In this document: one piece after another, positions 24,215-36,959 of the stretch
Numbering within the stretch: the first letter of the stretch is position 1
How the letters are laid out: every line of letters starts with the position of its first letter
Assembly: GCA_017893485.1 (NCBI GenBank)
Contig: CM030363.1
Coordinates: 170,983,456 to 171,047,455, forward strand
Direction of reading: 5' to 3'
DNA from: Hemerocallis citrina
Taxonomy: Eukaryota > Streptophyta > Magnoliopsida > Asparagales > Asphodelaceae
Length of the DNA: 64,000 bases
Translations under genes and position numbers: made by a program
The notes under the pieces: model-generated
What the model saw: only the letters and a program-made list of their open reading frames with translations
The model's database searches: none
What the model was told of the DNA's origin: nothing

Positions 24215-25499
24215 TTCTTTCATAATTTATTTTTATCAAAGCCCAACCCACTCTATAGTTTATGAGCCCATATTAATTTCTTAGTTCCTTCTAGAATTAT
24301 TCATTCTATTTTCTAGCTCAATCTATTTTAATTGTTATTATTTTCTCCTAGCCCACACTACAAACTAATTTTTTTTTGATAACGAGGATAGAATTGTTAG
24401 ATTCCAGCCCAAAAATTAAATTAATAATTAAACGTACATACAAAGAGCAAACAAATTTTACAAAGAGTAAAACACGAAAGGAGCAATTGAAACAGGCCAC
24501 AATGACAAAAGAAGTAATTGAGAAAATTGCCACTAGGTCCAGTACAAAATAAAGAAGAGATAGACTGAAGCCCGCCACCGATTGCTGCACGCGAGCAGGA
24601 AACGCGCAGAAAAGAAGGCACCACGTCGCAAGCAACGGCACAGGGACGGAGAAACTCACCCCGTGAGACAAAGGGCTCACACAACCACTCTAGAAACCGA
24701 AGGGCGACCCACACCCGGCCATAGGGACGCAAGAGCAGAAGGCATGCCGACCATCACTCTCCAGCCGCTGCCCTAAGAGCAGTTCAGAGTGAACAGCCCA
24801 GAGTGGTGAAAAAGAACTTCCCCAAGAGCACCACGGAATAGCAATTAGGAAACAAACTAAACCTGGAGGGAAACACTAAGACAAAGCCTCCCCCTAAGGA
24901 CAGCAAAGGCACTGAGGCCAATAACCAAAAGACACCACCGAGAGAGGTATGAGGCACAGCAACAGGAAAAAAAGGAACCCAAATACTCTACGTTGGCAAC
25001 CCAAGTAAAGCGAGAACGCAGAGAAGCACACCTACATACATCCAAATACCTCACACAAAAAAAGAAAAGCCTCAACAGGGCCAGACTAAATCAACAAACA
25101 TCACCCACCATAAAAGGGAACCAACACAATCTACTAAGAACTAGAGAGCATAAAAGTAACCTGCACAGACCAAGTTCAGAACATAGCAGCTAGGCCAAAA
25201 ATAAACAAGGAAGATCATATAAAACCGGCCGGAGCACAACCAGGCCAGTAAACCACAAGCACAAAGCCCATCACAAAAGAGACTGAACAAAAAGAGGTCC
25301 AGGAGATGTCCAGCCTTAAGAGCAAACAAACCAAGAGAAGAAGTTACCATGCATCTGGATGCATAGGTACATACTGCAGTCATCAAAAAAGGGTAGTAGA
25401 GCACCCAGATCCCAAATAAAAGCCAGAACAACGCCCCTGCCACCAATCACAACTGCAGCGAAGAGAAGAAAGGGTTAAGAACAAATAAAGTAAGTAGAA

Positions 25500-26656
25500 A
25501 CTACTATGGAATCAATTAGCAGAACGATAAAAGTTGGTCGCCACATCCAGGATATATAAATGCAAGGCTTCCACTTTTTGTTGATCTAGAGTGGAGGGCC
25601 AAAATTTAATAAAGAATAAAAAGTTATCGATAATCTTATTGATAGGAGAAGAAGAAAGAGAAAAAATACGTTGGTTCCGTTCCGTCCAAATAACCGAAAT
25701 GATCGCCATTAATGACAGAAACCAGGAATAACGATATTCGGACGTAATGTCATGAGCTCTCCAACTAGAGAAGAAATCCTTGGGGATAACTGGGGCTTGC
25801 CAAGCGAGGGTATTAGTAACCCACAAATGTTGGGTAAAGGTGCAATGAAGGAACAGGTGATCGACATCCTCCTGAGCCGACAAGCATAACACACATAATT
25901 GAACTAGGGCCAGGTTTCTTCTATTAAGAACCTCCACGGTGAGAATTCGATTGTTCAGGTCCAGCCAGGTGAGGATCTTTACTTTTAAAGGGGCTTAGTT
26001 ACTCCACAGAGGCTTGGCAAGCGGGGAGAGGGTACCGCCGAAATGAAGAAATTTGTAGAAAGATTTGACCAAGAATATCCCAGAGCTGGTCCAACGCCAA
26101 TGGAATTCATCCGAGGGATGCCAGGAGTACAGGTTAAGGTGAGCGAAAAGCTGTAGAAGCTCAGCTTCAAGAGACGTCGGAAGCACGCAACTAAACTGAA
26201 TAGACCAGAATTTTTGGTTATTCAAGAAGGTGACATAGTCCGCCACTGAGGCCAAGGGGTTGGACACTAATTGGAATAGAGAAAGAAAAACCACTGCAAG
26301 CCTGATATTATCCAGCCATAAGTCGACCCAAAACCTGGTCTTAGCACCAGTAGCGCAAACGTGGGAGATACCGCATTGAAAAGGGCCCATCGCCCTCCAA
26401 ATCCCTTTCCAAAATGGGGAAGCATTAGAGGGTGGGGTAGAATTCCCACACCTTACGATGGGAAAAACATTTCAGGGAAATCAAACGAGCCTAGGGCAAA
26501 TTATCGAATTTCAGAATTCTCCATAACCATTTACCGAGGAGGGCCAGATTTTGGTGCCTAAGGTCAAGCACCCCGAGGCCCCCCCGCCTCTTTCGAGGTA
26601 CAAACTAATTGCCAGTTGCAGAGATGCGAACCAGCTTTATAGAGATCTTTGCCAGA
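25500..26656 (-). pseudogene. LINE RT connection and zf-RVT region, broken
   Basis: Continues the RT ORF with frameshifts and stops: FWVDLWLDNIRL and FHWRWTSSGIFLVKSFYKFL (about 26050-26340), then the zinc-binding RVT tail CVLCLSAQEDVDHLFLHC...LW (about 25810-25900) and a short C-terminal segment ending in YRSAN at 25512. Typical of plant L1 ORF2 C-termini. Confidence 0.85.
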
Positions 26657-27474
26657 CTAGAAGAAATTTCTATGTATTTGGTCAATCCTCTTGATGACCC
26701 ACACCGGAACGTAAAAGAAAGACATTATATAAAGAGGAATGGAAGAGAGGACCGAGTTAATAAGGGTTAGTTTGCCACCACGCGATAGGTGTTTTCCTGA
26801 CCACACGTTAAGTCTAGATTCAATTTTTTCGATCATCGGCATCCAGTAAAAATGATGAAGTTTCCCCCATCTCAAAAGGATACCCAAGTATTGAATCGAA
26901 AAGGAGGCCGAGGAACAGTTGAAGAAATGGGCCATTTCAGCTTGACGGTTAGGATCACCTCCCAGCCAAAGCACCGACGACTTATGAAAGTTGATCGATA
27001 AACCAAACGCATTTTCAAATATGCAGAGAAGCAACTTAAGGTTACGCAAGGAATACCCATTGGGTTTGGCTAAAATAATGGTATCGTCAGCGTATTGGAG
27101 GTTCAGCATGCCATGAAAACTATGGGAACCTCCAAGACCTTCAATAATGCCTTCCTCCCAGGCGATACAAAGCAACTTACTGAACACATCAGCCACAAGA
27201 GAGAACAGAAGTGAGGAGATAGGATCACCTTGGCGCAGGCCACGCTTACACTTAAATTTGTGACCTTTCGATCCATTAATCATAATGGAAGAGGTACCAA
27301 CAAAAAGGCTGGATTTAATCCAAGCAATCCATTTCGGATCGAAACCACGATTAAGAAGGATCTCAAACAGGAAATCCCAACTCACACTGTCATACGCTTT
27401 GTGGAAATCTAATTTTAAAAGAATGCCCTCCGAGTTAGATCTATGGCACTCAGAAATGATTTCTTGAGCCGAAG
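26657..27474 (-). pseudogene. LINE reverse transcriptase, truncated
   Basis: About 270 open codons without a stop. They start within the RT domain (ASAQEIISECHRSN) and carry LLKLDFHKAYDSVSW (motif A), GLRQGDPISSLLF (motif B), LQYADDTIIL (motif C with the YADD catalytic pair), LSINFHKSSVLWLGG and LSRGGKLTLINSVLSSIPLY. The endonuclease, ORF1 and RT fingers are lost by 5' truncation. The ORF keeps its catalytic residues but has no promoter or start of its own. Confidence 0.92.
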
Positions 27475-27777
27475 CCACACTACAAACTAATTTCTATTGT
27501 GATGCCCAACCCAAATAATTCATCCCGCATCTTATTTTTTTTTATGTAGCCCATACGCACAAGCCCACATCAACCCAATAATTCATGGCTAATTCCCAAC
27601 CTCTTCATCTTCTATAACCTGCATAACTCTCCTCCTAATTACAACCCATTATAACATATTAAACCAAATTCATAACCTACCCCACTAACCGTAAATCAAT
27701 TACCTATTAAATCACCCCCCCAATTATAATATCATTATTATATATCTATTATTAAAAACCCCCTACCACCCCCACTT

Positions 27778-27779
<2 letters not shown>

Positions 27780-27826
<47 letters not shown>
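27780..27826. repeat. (CT)n microsatellite
   Basis: About 23 CT dinucleotides at the start of the transcribed leader of LTR B. Confidence 0.95.
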
Positions 27827-27829
<3 letters not shown>

Positions 27830-29981
27830 TCCTCTTTTCCGAAACAGAGTGCCCCACCCCGCCACCCTTTGCCTCACCATTATCGTTACCACCTGCACCT
27901 CACCCCGTCGCTCCTGCTCCTCGACCACCGTCAGCAACCACCACCGCATCTCCTCGTCGTCCCCTTGCCATTGCCACCGAAGCTCGTCATCCTCACTGCC
28001 TGTGCCTCGTCCCCCATCGACTGCCATCTTCCCCATCCCTTCGCTGCTCTGCCACCATATCTCCTTCGTCATCAACTTCGTCGATCCATTGCTGCAGCCA
28101 CCCGCGACCAATCCCACTGTCGACCTCTTGACCACCACCTTTGCAGTCAACTCTAATCCTCCGTCACCATCTTCCTGCTCATCTCCGAATGCCGCCACCG
28201 CAGCATCGATCGCACCAGCACCCTGCCTCGCCATTGCCAGTAGCTCTGAGCCCCATCACCAGCAGCCGCCACACCACCGCTATGCACAACACCGATGCCA
28301 TCAACTCCATCACCATCACCACCATTGCCGAGCTCCCACCATTGTTGCAACCCACCTTCTTCATTCGCACCTTGCAGCCACCCACTGCTGCTCCTCGCAC
28401 TGCAGGATGCCCCTCATCGCTGCCCTTCATCTTTGACCCTGCACCCTGCTTCCATGACCACCGAACATCCGACCACCACTGCAGCCTCTCGCAGCCCCTC
28501 GCCATCTTCTCACTTCGTCGAGCCCCTCTCGTTGCACCATCCCGAAACCCGTCGCCTGTAGCCGCCCTCTTCACCTCCCGACCATCGCAACAACTCCTCT
28601 CCCTCTCTCCATCGCAACTGACTCCACTTCGACAGTCGACACCTTCGTTGAATCTCCTTGTTGCCATACAACCTGATCACCATTGCTGCTCGTCCACGGC
28701 CTCGAAACCCCAAACTTAGCGTCCCCTAGCTTCCATTGCATCAGCGCCGAGTTGATGCCTATTGTTGTTGTCGATTGTTTGCTGTTGGTGTCGTCTCTTG
28801 TCATTGCCCACAGTCATTCTTGTTGTTGTTGCATTGTTTTGTTGTTGCACTTTCTAATTGTGTCGTTGTTCTTCCTCCCATTGATTCTCGTCGCACGTGC
28901 AACCATCATAAACATGCAAGCATCACTTGTACAATCTTTTGGTTCTTGTGCAAGCATCTTGTTTGAACTCCGCAAGTGGATTTTTCCTCTTTTATATCCA
29001 TGTTAATCGTATCCATTTCCGTTGATTATTGTTGAACTCGAATTATCCATCGTTCATCGTTCATTCATTTTCCATTAACTCAAATATCATAGAAAAACAT
29101 GAGAAATCATTCGTATATGCATATGATACACAAACACGAACTAAAAGCATGAAACTATAAGAGAAAGTGGGATTTGAATGAATTGTGCTTGTATTTGATC
29201 ATGTGGTTATATTCGTAGTTTAATATCGTTAAAAGTGCTAATATTTGTTATGTTAATAATAGACACCATGCTGATTTCTAGATGTAATTGTATGTTCAAT
29301 TTTAACCATAAAACTATACACTCGTAAAGGAAAATCGTTAAAATCAACAAGCATGTTTCCGGCCTGCTGTTTTCTCCAACTTGGAATGAGAATTCGACCT
29401 AGTTACTGATGTTATTATCTAAAACTTATCAAATAGAAATGGTAGCACACCGTGTCTAGTTTTTAGAACACCTGACTGATCCTCAATCCGACTTATACAT
29501 TGTAAAATGTGTAGTTTCTACCACTGTATTGTTGTAGTTTCAGATTACTGCTTTATAGTTACCATACCACGTTCAACTGATCGAAACAGTAGGTTAATAT
29601 AAGAATTAAAATTCCAAATTTACAAGAATGTTAGTAAGAAATGTCAGGAACTCAATTATATTTTTTTGTAATAATTTTAGTTAAGTCTTTAGTCGAATTA
29701 TACATATAATAACTTGATATTGAGTTGCTGCCAGAACAGTAAACTCACAAAAAATCAACTAGTAGACCTAGTTACTGTGATCGATATATCGTATGAATAT
29801 GAGTTTAGTTTCTAAAACCTTTGAAAGATTCTGATTTTCTTTCCCTTGGCAGTGGGAAAGTTAGTTTTTGTACAGTAAGGTATGACTGTGCAGAATTGTG
29901 TTCTCATGTTTTTTTAAATGGAAATGTGTTAACTTTACATCTATGAATTGCACTACATACCGATCATTGCACAGCCATTGG

Positions 29982-32900
29982 TGTAATACCCCGGATTTTT
30001 AAAATAATGCTTTTAAGATTAATAAATGAATTTTTTTAAAAACATTTTCTGAAAATTTATCTTTTTACACGTACAAAACACGTGCAAATATCTTCTTGAG
30101 GAGTTCAAAGTCAAAATTTATTTTGGGAAAACTCATTATTTGTTATTATATATTATTTGCAAATTTTCTGGAATTTTCTGATAATTATTGGACCTATTTG
30201 CAAATATTACAAAAAGAGGGATTTTTGTGCAAAATTACCACTTGGAGTGAAAACTCCAGATATTCGGATTTTTTTGGCTTGTCATGATTCTTAGTCAACT
30301 CAAAGGCAAAGATTTACCTTCTGTTTTAATAAATTTGGTTTATTTTGCAAGTTTTGGTAATTTTGCAAAATTGCTATTTAGAGGGGTGAAAGTGCAAATT
30401 TATTTTTCTGGGTTTTCAAACAGTGCCGACTAGTTGTAGGCTAGTTGTTTTTTGTTTTTAAGACTCAATTAAGTTGGTTTTATTCAATTTCCAAGTATAG
30501 AGATTTATATATGTAAAGGTATATTTCAAAAGAGGCATTTTGCAAAACTACTCAAAAATCCTAGATCCCCTTATTCCCGGCCTATATTAGGGTGAGGTGC
30601 AGCCATCTCTTTATTGCACAACACAAAGAGATTTCTTATTCTTATTTCTTGGAGTTTTCAAGCGAGGATTCTTGGTTTTCTTGCGATGGAGGACTTTTTC
30701 TTATTCTTTATTTTTCTTCGATTGATTCTTCAAAGAGGTGAGTGATATATATTTATTTTTGTATTGTTCTTTGAATGTTGTATGTGATGTTTTATCTATT
30801 TAGAAAGCATGTTAAGGATCGTTTGAAGATATAATGGATTTGATGAGTAGATGAGTTAAAAATTGGATCTTTTATGAAAACCTTGTTATTTATGATTGTG
30901 ATTATGCATGGATGATTTGAGATTGTTAGAGAACCTAATAGAAATCATGAGTAGGTTATTTCTTTCAGATTATTGCTGATTTGATTGAGTATGATGAATG
31001 TTATGCATAAATGGATCAAAATGTATGAATACTCTGTTGATGAGTTTGGATGAATGCAAATTTGACTATAACATGTTACAATCACATATATTCATGGGTT
31101 AACTGTTGTGAATGATGGTATATGAGTCGAATGAATTATAAGAATGGCTAATGAATTAAAAGATCAAGTTTTGAAGTTTTGAGAAAAGGGGTTTGGTTTC
31201 GGAACTGATACATTATGACCCAAAATTTGGTTTTGTGATTATGTGAAGTCTTCAATTGGATTTGAGTTGTTTTCAATTACTGAAATGAATTAGAATTTTA
31301 TATTGCGTAATTACAATAGTTTCTTGATGATTTAGATATACCACATACATATATATGCCTACGCTCCTTTTCATTGTTTTTGAAGGAATTGAATTTTTGT
31401 AAGATTTATAGAGATTTAATTTAAACTTGATTATTTTAGCACTGAGATAGTTTGAACAATGTATCCCCTATTTACAAAGTTATTTTGGCACATAACTGAT
31501 TCTTATATACCCTATTCTGATATATGCACATATTTTGAAGGAATTTGTTAAATTACTATTTTATTAATTCGAAGAGGTTTTGATTTGTTTTTATGTACAG
31601 TCGACTGTCACTGCTCTGATTAATGTTTCTCGAGGTTTTGGATTTTTACGCAGGATAGTCGACCGACAACAGTATGAAGTCGATTGTCACTGCTCTGACT
31701 GACGTTTTCTTGAACTTTTCTAATGATCTTTTAAACGATTGATTCTTTAATATTTTTGGATTTATGACATAATGTTCTAAATATTATTTTGCTACAGATT
31801 ACAATATTTTTGAAACGTTTTCTAAATTTAAAAGAAGTATGAGTTGTAATAAAAGTTTGGCCTTAATGTCTCTAGAGGGTGTGTGGGATCCTAGTATACC
31901 GGCAATTGAGAGTTTGTGGTTTGGCCTGTTAAGGCTTGTTGTTGATCAGTTGAGTTAAGTCCGGTAGGAAACACCAACTCTAGGAGATTCGTAATTAATT
32001 AATTAACTTAAATAAATAAGGACAGACACTAGATGGTGATATGATGAAATGAGAACATGGGTTATGGACCTCAGTATGGCTTGCAGAGTGAGATAATCCC
32101 CGAAATTATCAAGGTGTGAGTGAAATAGTCTCCGGAATTACCTACGGTGTGGGATTGATCTCCAGAATTATCGGGGTTGAGGTGACGCTCATGTGGTATT
32201 CGTGTGATGAGGCGCCATATCTTGCGGTGTAGGGTATTCTCGAAGATTCCCAAGTGTGAGTGAAATAGTCTCCGTATTTATCTGTGGATAGAGATTGACC
32301 TTCGGAATTATCGGGACATGGGCTAATACGCACAGTTTATCTATATCTCGTAGCAGTCATCGTAGTAGGATTAGTTGCATAAGCGGGGGATTAAACTCTA
32401 TCAAGTGGAGAACGTTAAGGGCTTGCATCGGACCTAAGTAGAGTGGAATGCATAGAATCCAACAAGTATGCATTAGAGAGTCAGCATATAGCATTGGTGT
32501 TTTCTTGACTTGGTTTTATGCATAATATTCCTATTTTTTCTACACTTGACACTTAGTCTTGTTTCACTTGATATTTTCATATTTTATTTATTGTTGTTCC
32601 TTATTTCATTTACTCTTGCTGTTGATACATATTGTTTATGATATTATGTCTCATGTTTATTTATGTTGCATTTATTTATTTTTTTGTCACTCGCACCATT
32701 ATGGCTGACCCCTGTAGCTTTGGGGGTTAGGGTTATCTCTAGCCTCATATTTTACAGGTAGTTGCTTATAGCTTTGGATTTGGATGCTTGAAATAGAATG
32801 ATGTTATGGCTTATGTAAAATTGTAAAAGATGTGTTGTAAAGAAAAGATTGTAATTCAAGGTGTTTGTCTTTCCGCTGTGTTTGTAATGAACTAATGTAA

Positions 32901-33020
32901 TAAAGGTTGAAAAAAAAATTATCTGTATTTTTGGCTATGTTTACTATTATAATTGAAGTTGATGCTCGGAATTGAGTCAAGTATTTCTGAGATATCATAT
33001 TAGAAATTCGGGGCGCTACA
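29982..33020 (+). mobile_element. solo LTR B1, family 3
   Basis: Starts TGTAATACCCCGGATTTTT and ends TTCGGGGCGCTACA (3039 bp). Perfect 5-bp target duplication ATTGG (29977-29981, 33021-33025) inside LTR B. Same family as D. A short degenerate repeat (TCTCC(G/A)GAATTATC, ATCGGGG) runs through 32090-32330. No coding domain. Confidence 0.93.
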
Positions 33021-33508
33021 ATTGGTACCTCATTGTTATTGTTCCTTGACACTGTTCCATCGACTGCATATACATGATTCATTGTAATAAAAGAATAACA
33101 AGCCAGGGTAATAAGGGTAAGACCTAGTAGTGGACGATATAAGAGATTGTACTCGGAAGGGTGCCCGTGTTCCCCGTGATGATGATACATGATTATAAGT
33201 TATATGGAACTAAGTGCCACATCGTAGGATGACGGGGGCCGTCTAGAATCTACGTAGGCCACCTCTAGAATCTACCACTTGACTGCATGATTCCTGTTTA
33301 CATGAGTTCCCGAGTACATGACCCTGTATAATTCACCATTAGAGTCTAAACGTCAACTTGATTGTATGCACCCGAACTTGTGGTATGGAACGCAGGATTG
33401 CATGCATTAGATAGATTAATAAAACACTGATATAACAATAACACTGAGCATCGATACTTGCATTTTAATCAATGTTTACTGTTTACCGATCATTGATTAT
33501 TGAATATT

Positions 33509-33825
33509 GTTTATCGATCATTGGTTATTGAATATTAATTACCGATCATTGCATTATTGTTTATTGTTTATCGATCATTGTATTATCGACTATTTTTTAT
33601 CATTTTGATCATTGTCTATCGTTTATCGATCATCGATTATTGAATATTGGTTACCGATCATTGCATCATTGTTTACTGTTTATCGATCATTGTATTATCG
33701 ACTATTGTTTATCATTTTGATCTTTATCTATCGTTTATCGATCATCGATTATTGAATATTGGTTAACGATCATTGCATCATTGTTTACTTTTTATTGATC
33801 ATTGCATTATCGACTATTGGTACCG
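33509..33825. repeat. 112-bp higher-order minisatellite
   Basis: Three copies with an exact 112-bp period (unit starts at 33509, 33621 and 33733). Each is built from smaller GTTTATCGATCATTG-type subunits of about 14-20 bp. Confidence 0.9.
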
Positions 33826-34252
33826 ACCCTTGCTTTCTTGATCATGTTACCGCTTGTTATTTATTGACTCTGATATCGTTCAAATTTCTTGTTCTTGATA
33901 TATTGTCCTTTTACTGTTTAACTGCTTGCCACTACTTGCGGCCCGTAACTTGCTCTAATGGGTACTCTTCATCTTTCTTTTGAGTTAATGTTTACACATA
34001 TACAGATGATGGGATATTGAAGGATCTTGACGTACTGTTATTGTTTTGCATATTCTCGGGCTATTCTGTAAGTTCTTGTATCTCAGATATTGGTTATTCA
34101 TGCTATTATTGTTCATGTGATTATTATTATTGTACTGTTGAGCTTACCGATATTGTACAGCTTATGAATGATATGAATTGGTATACTTATATCATTTGCT
34201 GGGCCTCAGTTACGTGCTCGTGTTTCCGTATAACGGGAAGTGGGGCGTGACA

Positions 34253-34482
34253 CTGGCACGAGGTTAATGCCGAGCGCCGAGTTCTTTATTTTGTGAGAAA
34301 TACAGATGCTGGCTCGAGGTTAATGTCGAGCATTGAGCTCTATGCTTTTTGAGAAAGCTAGGTGCTTGCTCGAGGTTGATGCCGAGCATCGAGCTTGGTG
34401 CCTTGTGAGAAAGTTAGTTGCTGGCTCGATGTCTATGCCGGGCTTCGAGCGTGATGGACTTTGCAAGAAAAGGAGTATACGC
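34253..34482 (+). repeat. 56-bp tandem array, segment 3
   Basis: Last four units of the array, after solo LTR B. They run into the upstream region of the antisense ORF. Confidence 0.93.
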
Positions 34483-34753
34483 TTGATATGGTTGTAGTGG
34501 AACGTGTGATGTGCGTGCTATGCTGATGTCATGGTTGTGGAAATCGAGGCATTGAAATCTTGCCCACCATTGGATCTACATGGGCGATTGAGATCTGTTT
34601 GTGGAAATCGAGGCGTCACAGAGATTCTTATATATCCCCCACACCCCCTCTCATTTTTACTTTGTGTTCTTAATCCAGTTCTCATAGTTTCTCTCTAGGT
34701 GATGCCTAGGCGAACTTTCTTGCGTAGATAATTAGGTTAGTATTTTTTTTATT
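34483..34753 (+). promoter_or_regulatory. promoter/leader of the antisense ORF
   Basis: TATA box TTATATAT at 34628-34635, followed by a C/CT-rich block (CCCCCACACCCCCTCTC) and a leader of about 110 bases. GTGGAAATCGAGGC occurs twice (near 34537 and 34601). The same TATA-plus-CT-rich layout recurs at 38217, downstream of the ORF. Confidence 0.5.
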
Positions 34754-36959
34754 ATGTCGAGTGTTCAGTCCAGTTCTTCTGCCTCTATATCTGGTCATGG
34801 CAACAATGATCACTTCTCTGACTCCTCGTCCTTGCAGATGAGGGAGCAGGTTTACGACATCAAGTCACTCCGCAGTCGAAAACCCTTCATAGTGGAATCG
34901 AGCGACTCAGAAGGAGAGGTGGAAGTGGCCGAGGTAGTTGACATGGGTAATGAAGAAGCGGTAGAGGAAGTTGGTAGAGGGGTTAGCGAGGAGGATCCGG
35001 CGGTTGAGACCTCTAATCTGAAACCGTTGGCGATGTCGTCCCCTTCTAAGGCCCCTCACATTTGAGGGAGGAGGATGAGGTGGACCCTCTCAGATAGTCG
35101 TGCACAGTCGGATGAGTTCCTTCCTAAAGATGCGCTCGATGTCCCTTATCTTCAGTAGCCACACTCTATTAGGATGTACCCGGATGATGTTGGAGACTTG
35201 GTTCAATATGGCGTGCAACCTTCTTCGCAAAGCTGACAAAAGATTCGGATGGACAAGACGCCGAGTGTCGTTATGGTCAATGACCTGTCGCTGATTCGAG
35301 CTAACTAGTTCATAGGGCTGGAGTACGAATTGCTGATTTCGAACCCCGATCTCCGTCCCACATATAACTTGGTGCCTTGGTAATGCACATTTCTAGTGGA
35401 TGCTTTCAGTTCGGGGTTACGGTTGCCACTGACCCGTTTATTAAGGAGGTGTTGAGCTGGGGGTGATTGTGCCTGATGCAGTACGACCCAAAATCCTGGA
35501 AGTAGCTCGTGTGCTTCATGTTACTTTTCGAGGATAGGGGAGTACCTATGAAACTGAAGTACTTCTGAATCGTGCTGGGCATCAGTTTGTCGGGTGAGTA
35601 TGAGAGAATTTACTACATCTCGCCTCGCACGAAGACGAAGGTAGTCCATGGACATCCGGACTCCATAAAAGGGTGGAAGGAGAAATATTTCATCGTCCGA
35701 AGTCAGGTGCCTTGGAAAATCCCCACGAGTTGAAATTTTTATAAGCCGAATCATAGGCCACCGAGGAGAAGGGACCTGATGGACGAGGAGTGGGCCGACG
35801 TGGATTGGATTGTTTCTGGTAATAGCATCGGCTGGCCGAACGTGACAGAGAGATATCTGTCCAGGATCGGATTGATCCACATTGCTTCCCGTATGTCTTT
35901 CGTTTTCTTTTTTATTCAACTTTTTTCCTTCGTTCTTATAGACTTGTTTTTCTTTCGCAGCAATGGATGATGCTGCTATCGATGCGAGCAGAGCCCAGTT
36001 GGCCAAGAATAAAGCGGCCGAGTAGTCGAAGTAGAAAAATGGATCCTCTCGGGGGGGAGGGGGGGGGCTCCGAAGGCCCCTCGGATCCGAAGCCCAAGAG
36101 GCAGAAGACCCTATCGGTCCTGAAAACCCCTGGCCCATCGAAGGTGGCACCTAGATCGAGTAACCTTAGGGTTATGGAGGTGCTAAGAGGTGGGGTCCCT
36201 CCCATTCACCCTTTAGTCCAGGCTCAGACTGTGGGCTCCCGACTAGGCTGTGCGGGCGACATGCTGATCAAAGGGCCAGTGGGGATCCAGGTAGTGAAAA
36301 AACTTATCACGCCTCGCAATAGGGGGGCCATGGCGACCGAGACCCTAGAATCCTGCTATATGAGGTGGGCTCAGGCCAGGGTGCTGGTAAGGCTTCATTG
36401 AACTCCGTTACTTCAAACTTTGATTCCCCCCCCCCAATTTTTTTTAAGTCTTAGCCCTTTGTTTGCAGGCATCTATGGCAGAAGCCCAGATGGTGAGGTT
36501 GCACTCCCACGAGCTCCAGCGGGAGGTGAAGAACGCCCAACGGTATGAGCGTGAGAAGTAGAACCTGAAGCTAAAGCTGGGTGCGTCCGAATCTCGTGAA
36601 CAGGTTCTTAATGCCGAGTTGGCTTCCCTCGTCGACGACCGAGTCTAGGCAGAGGGTGAAATAAAGAGGGCATCCGCCAGGGAGATTAAGAAGAAGAAGA
36701 CCACTGCCATGGATAAGGTCATCACATCCCAAGATGTGGTGCACAACAGGGCCCTCGAGCATGTCAAGTATTATTACCCTGAGTGCCAGCTTGAGGAGTT
36801 TCATTATAGCATGAAACTTTTCGAGCATCCGAAAATGCCCAGGGGAGACGATGAAGGGGGGGTGACGCGACTCTTGCCGAGGAGGACGTAATGGTGACGA
36901 CCAACCCTGATGTCGAGGTGGAGGCTGACGAAGAGGTTCTCCTCTCTCCCCAGCAGTAG
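34754..36959 (+). pseudogene. antisense accessory ORF (putative gypsy-type transposon family), broken
   Basis: Runs opposite to gag-pol. Exon 1 (34754 to about 35893) codes a Ser-rich, acidic N-terminus and then the conserved part of the plant 'putative gypsy type transposon' family (Pfam Transposase_28 type): RMYPDDVGDLVQYGV, DPFIKEVLSWG, YYISPRTKTKVVHGHPDSIK and GWKEKYFIVRSQVPWKIPTS. Introns with GTATGT...CGCAG (about 35894-35960) and GTAAGG...TGCAG (about 36388-36468) are visible. Exon 3 codes a coiled-coil-like, Lys/Glu-rich segment and ends EVLLSPQQ at 36959. Stops include TAG at several probable Gln codons, and one extra G in the G-run at 36856-36862 shifts the frame. The function of this family is unknown. 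Confidence 0.75.

Larger units (their letters stand above)
24372..27474 (-). mobile_element. 5'-truncated L1-type LINE
   Basis: Flanked by a 19-bp direct repeat starting CCACACTACAAACTAA (24353-24371 and 27475-27493). The A-tail shows as a T-run at 24369-24377 and is preceded on the minus strand by TCTATCCTCGTTATC, typical of plant LINE 3' ends. The element is cut inside the RT domain, as usual for incomplete target-primed reverse transcription. About 1.1 kb at 24378-25500 is 3' tail sequence without recognisable domains. Confidence 0.92.
23601..34252 (+). mobile_element. solo LTR B, family 2, with nested Helitron, LINE and B1
   Basis: Starts TGTAACCCCTGTTTCCG and ends GTGGGGCGTGACA. The outer flanks (GTGGT and CTGGC) are decayed but fall at the same phase of the 56-bp array. 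Without the Helitron (23669-24214), LINE (24372-27474) and B1 (29982-33020) the LTR is about 4 kb. The GC-rich leader after a (CT)n run at 27780-27826 gives long ORFs on both strands (27752-28719). I take these as compositional, since they share nothing with the leaders of the other copies. Confidence 0.85.

Noticed and set aside
27752..28804. ORFs up to 195 codons on both strands
   Set aside because: GC-rich leader of LTR B after a (CT)n run. Low-complexity Pro/His/Ser or Arg/Gly peptides, overlapping on both strands, not shared with other family-2 LTRs.
23601..34252. Paired LTRs of family 2 forming a complete element in B
   Set aside because: Only one start and one end of the family are present, and the interior is explained by a Helitron, a LINE and solo LTR B1.
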